NCBI GenBank assembly: GCA_963700735.1
Contig: CAVOYR010000004.1
Location: 124,001 to 188,000, forward strand
From: Anderseniella sp963700735
Lineage (GTDB): Bacteria > Pseudomonadota > Alphaproteobacteria > Rhizobiales > Aestuariivirgaceae
DNA length: 64,000 bases
Reading direction: 5' to 3'
Numbering within the stretch: position 1 is the stretch's first letter; every line of letters begins with the position of its first letter. A program made the translations under genes and the position numbers. A model generated the notes under the pieces. It was not told the DNA's origin. It saw only the letters and a list, made by a program, of their open reading frames with translations, and made no database searches. This document shows positions 51,462 to 61,012 of the stretch, piece after piece.

Positions 51462-54400
51462 GCATGCCTTCTGCCGTTTCAAGGTCAACCGACACGAGCT
51501 GGCTGACACCGCGCTCCATCATGGTCACGCCGAACAGCCGGTTCATCCGCGCCATGGTCAGGCCGTGGTGGGTGATGATCAGGAAGCGCGTATCGGTGCG
51601 CTCCAGCATGGCGTCGAGCAGGTTGCAGAACCGTTCGACGTTGTGATCATCAAGCGGTGCGTCCACTTCGTCCAGCACGCAGATCGGAGACGGGTTGGTG
51701 ATGAACACCGCGAAGATCAGCGCCATGGCGGTTAGCGCCTGTTCGCCGCCTGACAGCAGCGACAGCACCGTCGGCTTCTTGCCCGGCGGGTTCGCGATCA
51801 GTTCCAGGCCTGCTTCCAGCGGATCATCCGACTCGACCAGTTTCAGCTCCGCCTTGCCGCCGCCGAACAGCGTTTCGAACAGCGACGAGAAGTTGCCGTT
51901 GACCCGCTCGAATGCTTCCAGCAGCCGGGTGCGGCCTTCGCGGTTCAGGCTGGAAATGCCGTGCCGCAACTTGGCGATGGCCTGGGTCAGGTCATCGCGC
52001 TCGGTGATCATGGTTTCCACCTGGGTGGAGATCTCTGCAGCCTCTTCCTCGGCACGCAGGTTGACCGCGCCGAGCCGTTCGCGCTGATCCTTCAGCTGGG
52101 CCAGCTTGCGCTCGGTGTCCTCGGCCGACGGCAGTTTGTCTGCATCGATGCCGGCATGCTGCGCCACGTCCTCTGGCTTGCACTGCAGGGCCTCGGCAAT
52201 GCGCTGGCGGGCGTCGGCCACGCGCGCTTCTGCGGCTTCCGACCGGGCGCCGGCACGGGCGTGTTCCTCGCGGGTGCGCACCAGCGCCTCGCTGGCCTCG
52301 CGCAATTCTGCATCGCGGGTGCGCAGGGCATTTTCGGCCTCGGCCAGGGCATCGGCTGCCTGCCTGCGTTCGGCCTCGGCCTGGGAGGACGCATTCATAA
52401 GCTTGGTCCGCCGCGTCTGGAACAGGGCAGGCAGGTCCGCCAGTGAACCCAGTTCATTGCGCAGCCCGTCCGCGCGTTTTTCCAGTTCACCGATCTGGCT
52501 CGAGGCCCGTTCGGCCCGCTGGGTCCACTGACGGCGCTCGTCCGCAATGGCCGCAAGCCGCTGGCCGCGCGCCTTGGCCTCGCGCTCCAGGCTGTCATGC
52601 CCGGCACGCGCCTCGGTATAGCTGGCGCGATGCTGGTCAACCACGGCCCGCAGCGCGCGCAACTGGTCTTCCTCGCCGGCTGCTTTCGGCAAGCCTGCCC
52701 GCTCGCTGGTCAATGCGGCCAGTGCCTCGCGGGCCTCGCCAAGCTGCGCCTCGATGCGCCGTGCCGTTTCTTCCAGCACTGACGCCTGGCGCATCTGCTC
52801 GCCCATGGTGCGCTCGTGCTCGCTCAGCGCCTTGCGCGCAACCTCTACCGCAGCAGTGGCCTCGCGCCAGTCCTGCCGTGCATCGCGCTCGCGTACTTCG
52901 GCCAGCTTCACGGCCTCGCGCACCTTTTCGAGTACGGCACGTGCCGCTTCGGTGGTCACCGAGGCAGCCGCACTTTCGCCCTGCAGGGCACCCAGCCGGT
53001 TGCGCTCCGCCAGCCGCTTGGCGGCAGCGGTCGGGGCATCGGCGGCGGCGGTGTAGCCGTCCCAGCGCCACAGGTCGCCTTCCAGCGACACCAGCCGCTG
53101 GCCAGGTTTCAGGCCAGGCTGGAGTTTCGCCCCTTGCGCCTTGTCGACCACGGCCACCATGGCCAGCCGCCGTGCCAGCGCGGCCGGGGCCTTGACCACG
53201 TCAGCCAGCTTCTTCAGCCCGCCCGGCAATGCCGGCGCATCGTCAAGTGCCGGCAGCGCGCGCCAGTGAACCGGCGCTGCCTCGTCGGCAGGGGCGTCGA
53301 TGTCATCGCCGAGCGCTGCCCCCAGCGCGGTCTCATAGCCGGCATCAACCTTCAGCGCGTCGATCAGCGGCGGCCAAAGCTCGCCATCGGCCACGTGCAG
53401 CAGCTTGGTCAGCGTGCGCACTTCGGTGGTCAGCGCTTCCGACTTGCGCCGTGCCTCGTCATAGGCCTGGTGCGCCTCCGCCTGCCGGGCGCGCACGTCA
53501 CGCAAGGCGGTCTCGGCCTCGCCTGCCTCGGTTTCTGCCGCTGCGGCCCGCGCCACGGCACCGTCGATGTCATTGCTCAGGGACGACGTCGCATCATCAC
53601 CGCCGGTCTGCGCAACGATGGCTGCGTGTTTCTCGCGGGTACGGCCAAGGTCGGCCTCGTCGCGCGCCAGCCGCGACTCAGCGTCTGCAATCTGCCGGGC
53701 AATCGCGTTGTGCCGCGCCATCAGCTCGGACAGCCTGGCGTTGGCTTCATCTGCCCGGCTCTGCGCCACGGCGAGTTTTTCGGCCTCTGCCTGCAGCACC
53801 TTGGCCGCCGCCGCCCGCGCGTCCCCGTCGCCCCTGGTGGCTTCTTCAAGCGTGGCCTGCTCGCTGGCCAGCCGCTTCATCACGCCATCGGTGTCGCCGA
53901 GCAGTTCCTTCTCGCGCGAAAGGTCGCGGTTGATCTGCTCGATGCGGGCCTCGATGTCCTTGCGCTTTTCCAGCGCCTGCGCCTCTTCGCGCTCAAGCCC
54001 TTCGCGCTCCAGCGTCAGCCGTTGCAGCACCGCCGCGCGCACGGCTTCTGTTTCGCGCAGTTTCGGCATCGCCTCGGCAAACTGGTCGCGCATGCGGGTC
54101 ATTTCCGACACGGCACGGGTCTGCTCGCCCAGCACCCGGGTGAACCCGTGCAGCGTGGCGTTTTCCGCCTCGACCGCGGCCTTGGCATCTTTCCAGGCAA
54201 GGTACAGCCCGGCGGCTTCCAGCTTGCGGATATCGGCGGACAGTTCCTTGTAGCGCACCGCCTGCCGCGCCTGCCGCTTCAGGTTCTGCAACTGGGTTTC
54301 CAGTTGCGCCAGCACGTCTTCCAGCCGTTCGAGATTGGTCTCGGCGGCCTTCAGCTTCAGCTCGGCCTCGTGGCGGCGGGTGTGCAGCCCGGTAATGCCG

Positions 54401-54903
54401 GCAGCTTCTTCCAGGATGCGCCGGCGCGCCTGCGGCTTGGAGCTGATGATCTCGCCGATCTGCCCCTGTCGCACCAGTGCCGGCGAGCGTGACCCCGTCG
54501 AGGCGTCGGCAAACAGCAACTGCACGTCGCGCGCGCGCACGTCCTTGCCGTTGATGCGGTAGGCAGAACCTGCATCGCGCTCGATGCGGCGCGAGATCTC
54601 CAGCGTGTCAAACTCGTTGAAGGCCGGTGGGGCGTCGTGTTCGTCATTGTCCAGGGTCAGCATCACCTCGGCCATGTTGCGCGACGGCCGCTTTGTGGTG
54701 CCAGAGAAGATCACGTCTTCCATGCCCGCGCCGCGCATCGACTTGTACGAGCTTTCGCCCATCACCCAGCGCAGCGCTTCGAGCAGGTTCGACTTGCCAC
54801 AACCGTTCGGCCCGACAATACCGGTGAGGCCGGGCTTGATCACAAGCTCGGTTGGTTCAACGAATGACTTGAAGCCCGATAGCCTGAGCTTGGAGAACTT
54901 CAT
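51448..54903 (-). CDS. smc: Chromosome segregation ATPase SMC
   Basis: An 1151-residue protein with usual SMC layout. GIVGPNGCGKSNLLEALRWV (near residue 29) is Walker A, SRSPALVRQGQIGEI is the Q-loop region, and a first coiled coil (about 170-500) leads to a hinge (about 500-640), a second coiled coil (about 660-980) and an ATPase head with LSGGEQALTAMALIFA and CVLDEVDAPLDDHN (ABC signature and Walker B). With ScpAB it organises and separates chromosomes; scpA and scpB are not in this window. The DsbA-like gene follows upstream on the same strand. Confidence 0.96.
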   Translation of the reverse strand: MKFSKLRLSGFKSFVEPTELVIKPGLTGIVGPNGCGKSNLLEALRWVMGESSYKSMRGAGMEDVIFSGTTKRPSRNMAEVMLTLDNDEHDAPPAFNEFDTLEISRRIERDAGSAYRINGKDVRARDVQLLFADASTGSRSPALVRQGQIGEIISSKPQARRRILEEAAGITGLHTRRHEAELKLKAAETNLERLEDVLAQLETQLQNLKRQARQAVRYKELSADIRKLEAAGLYLAWKDAKAAVEAENATLHGFTRVLGEQTRAVSEMTRMRDQFAEAMPKLRETEAVRAAVLQRLTLEREGLEREEAQALEKRKDIEARIEQINRDLSREKELLGDTDGVMKRLASEQATLEEATRGDGDARAAAAKVLQAEAEKLAVAQSRADEANARLSELMARHNAIARQIADAESRLARDEADLGRTREKHAAIVAQTGGDDATSSLSNDIDGAVARAAAAETEAGEAETALRDVRARQAEAHQAYDEARRKSEALTTEVRTLTKLLHVADGELWPPLIDALKVDAGYETALGAALGDDIDAPADEAAPVHWRALPALDDAPALPGGLKKLADVVKAPAALARRLAMVAVVDKAQGAKLQPGLKPGQRLVSLEGDLWRWDGYTAAADAPTAAAKRLAERNRLGALQGESAAASVTTEAARAVLEKVREAVKLAEVRERDARQDWREATAAVEVARKALSEHERTMGEQMRQASVLEETARRIEAQLGEAREALAALTSERAGLPKAAGEEDQLRALRAVVDQHRASYTEARAGHDSLEREAKARGQRLAAIADERRQWTQRAERASSQIGELEKRADGLRNELGSLADLPALFQTRRTKLMNASSQAEAERRQAADALAEAENALRTRDAELREASEALVRTREEHARAGARSEAAEARVADARQRIAEALQCKPEDVAQHAGIDADKLPSAEDTERKLAQLKDQRERLGAVNLRAEEEAAEISTQVETMITERDDLTQAIAKLRHGISSLNREGRTRLLEAFERVNGNFSSLFETLFGGGKAELKLVESDDPLEAGLELIANPPGKKPTVLSLLSGGEQALTAMALIFAVFITNPSPICVLDEVDAPLDDHNVERFCNLLDAMLERTDTRFLIITHHGLTMARMNRLFGVTMMERGVSQLVSVDLETAEGMREAS

Positions 54904-55023
54904 CTGCCCTTTACCTCAACCCCCATCACCGCGACGGGATCGCGATGACAACACCCGAATTTGCCCCCGGCGGGACTGATTCGGTAGCACAGCGAGGCGT
55001 AAAGGGCTGGTTTTCCCCAGCCT

Positions 55024-55665
55024 TCAGGCGCCTGCTGCCTCTTCGATCGCCTTGCGCAAGGACTCCAGATCGCGCTCGCCTTCCAGCTTCTTGCCGTTGA
55101 CGTAGATCGTCGGCGTTGCATCAACGCCGTACTTTTCCGAGCCGTCCTTGCGGATTTCCAGGATGCCCTTGGCCAGTTCCTCGTTTTTGAGGCACTTGTC
55201 GAAGTCCGCCTCGCTCAGGCCTGCAAGCTTTGCCAGCTTCAGCAGCTCGTCGCGCGCGTTCTGGCTGGCCCATGTCTTCTGGTTTTCATAGAGCATGGAC
55301 AACATGGCGAAATACTTGTCGTCCGGCACGCAGCGCGCAACCATGAAGGCCGCGAGCGCAAGGTCATCGAGCGGAAACTCGCGGGCAATGAAGCGCACCT
55401 TGCCGGTGTCAATGAATTCGCTCTTCAGCGTCGGGTACACTTCCTTGTGGAAGGTGGCGCAGTGCGGGCAGGTGGCTGAGGCATATTCGACCACGGTCAC
55501 CTTGGCATCGGGCGAGCCCTCTACCTTGTCGCCGATAGCAGGCGCAGTCATGAACGCGTCCATGTCGAACGACTGGGCAAACGCCGGCATGGCGCCGGCC
55601 CCGGTCACGGCAAGGGCGGCGGCAAGGGCGATGCCGGTGTTGAAGTGGCGGCGGGTCAGTTTCAT
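55024..55665 (-). CDS. DsbA-family thiol oxidoreductase (exported)
   Basis: A 213-residue protein. MKLTRRHFNTGIALAAALAV is a twin-Arg-like signal cut near AFA-QS. The thioredoxin-like domain has YASATCPHCATFHKEV, with the CPHC active site, and VDATPTIYVNGKKL containing the cis-Pro loop. The closest relatives are the DsbA-like proteins next to smc in alphaproteobacteria. It probably makes or reshuffles disulfides in the periplasm. The start is ATG 55665. Confidence 0.9.
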   Translation of the reverse strand: MKLTRRHFNTGIALAAALAVTGAGAMPAFAQSFDMDAFMTAPAIGDKVEGSPDAKVTVVEYASATCPHCATFHKEVYPTLKSEFIDTGKVRFIAREFPLDDLALAAFMVARCVPDDKYFAMLSMLYENQKTWASQNARDELLKLAKLAGLSEADFDKCLKNEELAKGILEIRKDGSEKYGVDATPTIYVNGKKLEGERDLESLRKAIEEAAGA

Positions 55666-55732
55666 GGCGTTGGTCCTACTGGATGTTGGGTGTTGATGCG
55701 AGCCGTTAAATCGCGGCTGTGGAGAACTTGGG

Positions 55733-56215
55733 TCAGCCTGGGCGTTTGGCAGCGCTTGCCAGCGCTGCCTGCCCGAGCCGTGAAAGGGCTTGCTTCAGGT
55801 CTGGTTCATCGATGTCTTGCAGCCGCGCCTCGACCTGTTGCCGCACCTGCGCCGATGGAACCGGCGGCTTGACCGGATCAGGCACCGAGGTGTGCCGGTT
55901 GCCCTGCACCACCTTGACCGTGGCAACTGCGCGGTAGCCGTAGAATGCGTTCACCAGTTCGGCAATGCGTTCGCTCTCGTAGCTGAGCGCCAGCCCCGCC
56001 CCATGGTCGCAGCGCACCGACAGCGTTGCGCCCTCGGCGTGGCGGGCACCGGCCTCGCGGCCCTTTGGCCACACCATCTTTTCCGGCGAACAGCGCGTGG
56101 CAAGCTCCTCGCCCACGATTGCCGCCCATTGCGCCACCAGTTCGCCATGGGCGAAACCGTAGCGCTCGAAGGCGGTGCGGGTGATCTGTCTGAAATGCTT
56201 GTCGAGACTTTCCAT
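55733..56215 (-). CDS. DciA/DUF721-family protein
   Basis: A 160-residue protein. AQWAAIVGEELATRCSPEKM and a conserved ATLSVRCDHGAGLALSYESE stretch match DUF721; the C-terminus is charged. DciA proteins help load the DnaB helicase in bacteria without DnaC. In alphaproteobacteria this gene commonly lies between mutY and the DsbA gene, as here. It diverges from mutY, with 72 bases between starts. Confidence 0.85.
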   Translation of the reverse strand: MESLDKHFRQITRTAFERYGFAHGELVAQWAAIVGEELATRCSPEKMVWPKGREAGARHAEGATLSVRCDHGAGLALSYESERIAELVNAFYGYRAVATVKVVQGNRHTSVPDPVKPPVPSAQVRQQVEARLQDIDEPDLKQALSRLGQAALASAAKRPG

Positions 56216-56287
56216 GCGTGCCAGCTATAGCGAACCTGACCTGAACCAAACCTGAATATGTGTCAATGAAGGGACCGGATTCATCAC

Positions 56288-57388
56288 ATGTCCGTGACGC
56301 CGCTGCAAGTCCGCGATGGCCAGTTGGCCGCCTCGCTGCTCGACTGGTACGACCGCCATCGCCGCGTGCTGCCCTGGCGAGCCTTGCCCGGCCAGCCGGC
56401 AAACCCGTACCGCGTGTGGCTGTCGGAGATCATGCTGCAGCAGACCACGGTGGCCACCGTCGGGCGGTATTTCATCGCCTTCACCAGCCGCTGGCCCACG
56501 GTGGCAGACCTTGCTGCCGCCAGCCTTGACGACGTGCTGCGCGAATGGGCGGGGCTGGGCTACTACGCCCGCGCGCGCAACCTGCATGCCTGCGCCAGGG
56601 TGGTCGCCGGTGAGTACGGCGGGCGTTTCCCTGACAACCTTGACGGCCTGCAGCAACTGCCCGGCGTCGGCCCGTATACCGCGGCCGCCATTGCGGCGAT
56701 TGCCTTCAACCGGCCCGCAGCCGCGGTGGACGGCAATGTCGAGCGGGTGATTTCGCGCCTGCGCGCCATCACCGAGCCGCTGCCGGCCTCAAAACCTGCC
56801 ATCAAGGCACACACGCTGGCGCTGGTGCCGGAGGACCGTCCCGGCGACTTCGCACAAGCGCTGATGGATTTGGGCGCCACCATCTGCACGCCAACCTCGC
56901 CCAACTGCCTGCTCTGTCCGTGGAGCGAGCCTTGCGAGGCCCGCACGCAAGGTATTGCGGCGGAACTTCCCCGCAAGGCACCGAAGAAGGTGAGGCCCGT
57001 CCGGCGTGCCCGCATTTATTGGGCCGAAGACACCTCGGGCCGTGTCCTGATGCGGCGGCGGGAGGAAAAGGGCCTGCTCGGCGGCATGCTGGAGTTTCCC
57101 TCCGGCGACTGGACGGGGCAGGCCGCAACACACGACGGCGAAGCGCCATACCTTTCAGGCTGGCACGACGGGGCAGGCACCGTCGAGCATACGTTCACGC
57201 ACTTTCACCTGGTGCTTGATGTGCACGTGAGCGATGAACTGTTCGATGAACTGCCGGCCTCGCCCGGTGACTGGCGCTGGGTCGCGCGCGATGACCTCGC
57301 CCGCGAGGCATTGCCAACCGTGATGAAGAAGGTCGCGGTGGCCGTGCTTGGTGCGGACGTGCTGAGGGGGAAACCTCACTCGTCCTGA
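56288..57388 (+). CDS. mutY: A/G-specific adenine glycosylase MutY
   Basis: A 366-residue protein. VWLSEIMLQQTTVATV (catalytic Glu region), LQQLPGVGPYTAAAIAAIAF (helix-hairpin-helix) and VDGNVERVISRL (catalytic Asp) are present. The cluster CTPTSPNCLLCPWSEPC gives the C-x6-C-x2-C-x5-C 4Fe-4S site, and the C-terminal part (from about 235) is NUDIX-like. It removes adenine opposite 8-oxoguanine. The last 13 bases overlap the end of the convergent GNAT gene. Confidence 0.95.
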   Translation: MSVTPLQVRDGQLAASLLDWYDRHRRVLPWRALPGQPANPYRVWLSEIMLQQTTVATVGRYFIAFTSRWPTVADLAAASLDDVLREWAGLGYYARARNLHACARVVAGEYGGRFPDNLDGLQQLPGVGPYTAAAIAAIAFNRPAAAVDGNVERVISRLRAITEPLPASKPAIKAHTLALVPEDRPGDFAQALMDLGATICTPTSPNCLLCPWSEPCEARTQGIAAELPRKAPKKVRPVRRARIYWAEDTSGRVLMRRREEKGLLGGMLEFPSGDWTGQAATHDGEAPYLSGWHDGAGTVEHTFTHFHLVLDVHVSDELFDELPASPGDWRWVARDDLAREALPTVMKKVAVAVLGADVLRGKPHSS

Positions 57389-57873
57389 CGCAGCAGCTTC
57401 TCGACCGTGACCACGTCGCGCCACACGCCGTCCAGCCGGGCGTGGCGAAGGTGCGTGCCGACCACGCGGAACCCTGCGGCCCGGCAGGCTTCAAGGCTCG
57501 CCACGTTTTCCGGGAAAATCCGCGAGGTCAGCTTCCATCCGCCGGTCTGCCGCGTGGCATCGCTCAACGCCTCGAGCAACCGGCGTGACAGGCCGCGTCC
57601 GCGCCAGTTGCGCTCGATGTAGATGGAGAATTCGCGGATGCCGCTGTAGCACGCCCGGCTGCTGTAGGCGCTTGATGATGCAAAGCCGGCGATGACGCCG
57701 TCTTCGTCTGCGACCACCACCGGTAACGCACCGGGTTCGAACCAGTGGGCAAGGTCCGCTGGCGTGCGCAAAGCGGTCTCGAAGGTTGCGATGCGCTCTT
57801 CGATCCCCTGGTTATAGATGGCGCAGATGGCACCGGCATCGCCTGCAACAGCCGCGCGCACCACTGGCGCCAA
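57376..57873 (-). CDS. GNAT acetyltransferase, phosphinothricin-acetyltransferase-like
   Basis: A 165-residue acetyltransferase. It starts APVVRAAVAGDAGAICAIYN; IYIERNWRGRGLSRRLLEAL is the acetyl-CoA loop, and VASLEACRAAGFRVVGTHLR with GVWRDVVTVEKLL closes the fold, as in PAT/MnaT proteins that acetylate small amines. The start is TTG 57873, two bases after ccrM, or GTG a few codons later; neither is certain. It is probably translated together with ccrM. The natural substrate is unknown. Confidence 0.82.
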   Translation of the reverse strand: MAPVVRAAVAGDAGAICAIYNQGIEERIATFETALRTPADLAHWFEPGALPVVVADEDGVIAGFASSSAYSSRACYSGIREFSIYIERNWRGRGLSRRLLEALSDATRQTGGWKLTSRIFPENVASLEACRAAGFRVVGTHLRHARLDGVWRDVVTVEKLLRQDE

Positions 57874-57875
57874 GG

Positions 57876-58982
57876 TCAGAGGTCCTTCAGTTCGGCGCGC
57901 ACCTTCTGGCGCAGCACGTCGATCGGCATCAGCTTCTTGCCCCGGCGCACATGCCAGAAGGTCCAGCCGTTGCAGGCCTCCGCCCCCATCACGTGCGCAC
58001 CCATCTTGTGGATCGATCCGGTCGCGTCCTTCACCGACAGAGACCCGTCGGCGCGCACCCGTGCGGCGTTGCGCTGGCCGGGGTCGTACAGCGTGTCGCC
58101 GGGGTTGATCAGCCCGCGCTCGACCAGCGTGCCGAATGGAATGCGCGGCTCGGCCCGCTTGCCGGTGGTCACCTGCAGCGAGGCATCATCACCCGGCTCG
58201 ATGGCCGCAATGCGCTGCTGCGCCACCGCAATATAGCTCTCGTCGCGCTCGATGCCGATGAAGTGCCGCCCCAGCCGCTTGGCCACGGCACCCGTCGTGC
58301 CGGAGCCGAAGAAGGGGTCGAGCACGATGTCGCCGGGCTTTGACGAGGCCAGCAGCACCCGGTGCAGCAGCGCTTCTGGCTTCTGCGTGGGGTGTGCCTT
58401 CCTGCCGTCCACGTCCTTCAGCCGCTCGCCGCCATTACAGATCGGCAGCACCCAGTCAGAGCGCATCTGCAGGTCGTCGTTGAAGGCCTTCAGGGCTTCG
58501 TAGTTGAAGGTATAGGTCTTCTGGTCTTCCGACCGCGAGGCCCAGATCAGCGTCTCGTGCGCATTGGCAAAGCGGGTACCGCGGAAGTTCGGCATCGGGT
58601 TGGTCTTGCGCCACACGATGTCGTTGAGGATCCAGTAGCCCAGGTCCTGCAGCACGGTGCCGACGCGGAATATGTTGTGATACGACCCGATTACCCACAG
58701 CGTCCCGGTGGGCTTCAGCACACGGCGGCATTCGGCCAGCCAGGCGCGCGAGAAATCGTCATAGGTGGCAAACGAGTCGAACTTGTCCCAGGCATCGTCG
58801 ACGCCATCTACCTTCGACTGGTCCGGCCGGGTCAGCCCGCCGCCCAGTTGCAGGTTGTACGGCGGATCGGCAAACACCAGGTCCACCGACCCCGTTGGCA
58901 GCTTGCGCAACTGCTCGATGCAGTCTCCGGCAAGGATGGAATCGAGCAGTGGCGAGATGTCCGGCTTGGCGGCGATTCCCAT
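57876..58982 (-). CDS. ccrM: CcrM-type adenine-specific DNA methyltransferase (GANTC)
   Basis: A 368-residue protein. VFADPPYNLQLGGG holds the DPPY catalytic motif before the AdoMet motif DPFFGSGTTGAVAKRLGR, the beta-class order of CcrM. The C-terminal tail of about 85 residues (from NAARVRADGSL to PIDVLRQKVRAELKDL) is typical of CcrM. It methylates adenine in GANTC and is used in cell-cycle control. The start is ATG 58982; TTG 58991 is an alternative. No restriction enzyme gene is nearby, in line with a solitary methylase. Confidence 0.93.
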   Translation of the reverse strand: MGIAAKPDISPLLDSILAGDCIEQLRKLPTGSVDLVFADPPYNLQLGGGLTRPDQSKVDGVDDAWDKFDSFATYDDFSRAWLAECRRVLKPTGTLWVIGSYHNIFRVGTVLQDLGYWILNDIVWRKTNPMPNFRGTRFANAHETLIWASRSEDQKTYTFNYEALKAFNDDLQMRSDWVLPICNGGERLKDVDGRKAHPTQKPEALLHRVLLASSKPGDIVLDPFFGSGTTGAVAKRLGRHFIGIERDESYIAVAQQRIAAIEPGDDASLQVTTGKRAEPRIPFGTLVERGLINPGDTLYDPGQRNAARVRADGSLSVKDATGSIHKMGAHVMGAEACNGWTFWHVRRGKKLMPIDVLRQKVRAELKDL

Positions 58983-59110
58983 GAGACGCAATGACCCTGT
59001 GTGATACGCAAACTGACTGACAGGGCAAAAACGCGCCCGGCCTTTCTGGTGAAGGCAGGGCCATGGTGAATCACCGCGGACTCCGCGTGAATCGAATTCT
59101 TAATGAATGG

Positions 59111-59752
59111 TTAACGCGCCATTGCGGCAGCGGCCTCGCGCACCGGCGAAAAAGACTGCCGGTGTTGCGGACAGGGGCCAATCCTCGCCAGTACCTCGCG
59201 GTGCCCGGCCGATGCATAGCCCTTGTGCCGGGCAAAGCCATAGGCCGGGAACTGCCGGTCAAGGCTGGTCATGATGCGGTCGCGCGTCACCTTGGCGATG
59301 ATCGAGGCAGCCGCAATCGACAGGCACACCGCATCGCCCTTGATCACCGTCATGCACCCGCACGGCAAGTGCGGGCTGCGGTTGCCGTCCACCAGTGCAT
59401 GTGACGGTTGCACCGGCAGGTCGCGCACGGCCTCGGCCATGGCCCACAGGGTTGCCGCAAGGATGTTGTCGCGGTCGATGCGCTCGACGTCTGCCACGCC
59501 GACGCCAACGTGCGCCGTTGCCAGCAGGTGGGCAAACAGGTTCTCGCGGGCAGCCGCCGTCAGCTGCTTGGAGTCGCGGATGCCGGGTGGAATGTTGGCC
59601 GGGTCGAGTATCACCGCTGCGGCCACCACCGGCCCTGCCAGCGGCCCGCGCCCCGCCTCGTCGATGCCGCACACCCTGGCATGCCCCGCCCCGGTCAGAC
59701 TGGTCTCAAGCGAAAAGTCAGGCAGTTGTGGTTGTATCGCTGCAGGCGTCAT
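59111..59752 (-). CDS. rnhB: Ribonuclease HII
   Basis: A 213-residue protein. VCGIDEAGRGPLAGPVVAAA holds the DEAGRG motif; DSKQLTAAARENLF, AAASIIAKVTRDRIM and the GFARHKGYASAGHREVL block complete the family. It cleaves RNA of RNA-DNA hybrids and single embedded ribonucleotides. The gene lies between ccrM and the radical SAM gene, an order conserved in many alphaproteobacteria. With rnhA at 45.6 kb the window holds both RNase H types. Confidence 0.95.
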   Translation of the reverse strand: MTPAAIQPQLPDFSLETSLTGAGHARVCGIDEAGRGPLAGPVVAAAVILDPANIPPGIRDSKQLTAAARENLFAHLLATAHVGVGVADVERIDRDNILAATLWAMAEAVRDLPVQPSHALVDGNRSPHLPCGCMTVIKGDAVCLSIAAASIIAKVTRDRIMTSLDRQFPAYGFARHKGYASAGHREVLARIGPCPQHRQSFSPVREAAAAMAR

Positions 59753-59773
59753 GGCGCCAATAGGCAGCGAGAA

Positions 59774-60901
59774 TCACAACAGGGTCAACTGTTCTCCCGG
59801 CTGGACGGGACGCGAAAACAGGTCCGCGCGCAGTTTCAGCTTGGTCTTGTTGAGGCCGAGCCGGCGGCAGGCCAGTTCGAACCGCCGCCCGATCTGCCAG
59901 GCATAGGGGCCGCGCCCTGCCATCCGCGTGCCGAACTCGGGGTCGTTTTCCTTGCCGCCGCGGGTGTCGCGCACCAGGTTCATCACGTGGGCGGCCCGGT
60001 CGGGAAACTCCCGCTCCAGCCAGTCGCGAAACAGCTCCTTCAGCTCATGCGGCAGCCGCAGCAGCACGTAGCCTGCCTCGCGCGCACCTGCGGCCTGGGC
60101 CGCGCCCAGCAGCTTCTCGATCTCCATGTCGTTGATCGCCGGAATGACCGGTGCCGTCATGACGACGGTTGGAATGCCCGCCGCCGACAGAAGCTCGATC
60201 GCCTGCAACCGGCGCCCCGGCGTTGCCGCACGCGGCTCCAGCTTGCGGGCAAGCGTGTGGTCCAGCGTGGTGATCGACAGGGCCACCTTGACCAGTCCCT
60301 TCGCGGCCATCTGCTGCAGGATGTCGATATCGCGCGTAACCAGCGCCGACTTGGTGACGATGCCGACCGGGTGATTGGCCTCGTTGAGTACTTCCAGAAT
60401 GGCACGGGTCAGCCGGTATTGCCGCTCCACCGGCTGGTAGGGATCGGTGTTGGACCCCAGCGCCAGCGTGGCCGGCTCATATCCCTTGGCGCCAAGCTCC
60501 TTGCGCAACAGCTCGACGGCATTGGTCTTGGCAAACAGCTTGCTCTCGAAGTCGAGCCCGGCAGACAGCCCCATATAGGCATGCGTCGGCCGCGCATAAC
60601 AATACGAGCAGCCGTGTTCGCAACCACGGTACGGGTTGATGGAACGGTCGAACGAAATGTCGGGCGAGGTGTTGCGGGTGATGATGGTGCGCGCGGTTTC
60701 CTCGCTCACCACGGTCTTCAGCGCCGGCAGTTCGTCGTCGCGCGCCCAGCCGTCATCGAAGCCGGTACGCGCCAGCGCCTCGAACCGTCCGCTGGCATTG
60801 CTGGCGGTGCCGCGCCCCTTCAGCCGGTGCAGCGGCTGCGGACCCCGAACCGCCTCTGCGGTCGAGAAATCGAGATTTGATGTGTTTGTATGAGCGTTCA
60901 T
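59774..60901 (-). CDS. Radical SAM protein, PA0069/spore-photoproduct-lyase-like
   Basis: A 375-residue protein. RGCEHGCSYCYARPTHAYMG has the CxxxCxxC motif for the AdoMet-bound 4Fe-4S cluster. LGSNTDPYQPVERQYRLTR follows, then VALSITTLDHTLARKLEPRA and PVIPAINDMEIEKLL. This is the PA0069 family; its substrate is unknown. It lies 21 bases upstream of rnhB and reads in the same direction. Function in DNA repair has been proposed from kinship to photoproduct lyase, but is not shown. Confidence 0.88.
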   Translation of the reverse strand: MNAHTNTSNLDFSTAEAVRGPQPLHRLKGRGTASNASGRFEALARTGFDDGWARDDELPALKTVVSEETARTIITRNTSPDISFDRSINPYRGCEHGCSYCYARPTHAYMGLSAGLDFESKLFAKTNAVELLRKELGAKGYEPATLALGSNTDPYQPVERQYRLTRAILEVLNEANHPVGIVTKSALVTRDIDILQQMAAKGLVKVALSITTLDHTLARKLEPRAATPGRRLQAIELLSAAGIPTVVMTAPVIPAINDMEIEKLLGAAQAAGAREAGYVLLRLPHELKELFRDWLEREFPDRAAHVMNLVRDTRGGKENDPEFGTRMAGRGPYAWQIGRRFELACRRLGLNKTKLKLRADLFSRPVQPGEQLTLL

Positions 60902-61012
60902 GGGGCACCGGGTTTAAAGCGAACAATCAGAACATAACAAGAACAAATGTGCATTGCAAGCTCACGTTCGGGTGAGTTCCGTTCCTTGCGCCAGCAGTCT
61001 AGTGTGCCGGGG

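Noticed and set aside
52816..54492. 558-codon plus-strand frame inside smc
   Set aside because: It is an antisense shadow of smc; smc has full ATPase motifs and the expected length.
57876..58982. Restriction-modification system
   Set aside because: The methyltransferase has CcrM features and no adjacent endonuclease or specificity gene, so it is a solitary regulatory methylase.
59408..60880. 490-codon plus-strand frame across rnhB and the radical SAM gene
   Set aside because: Shadow of two recognised minus-strand genes; no start signal or family content.
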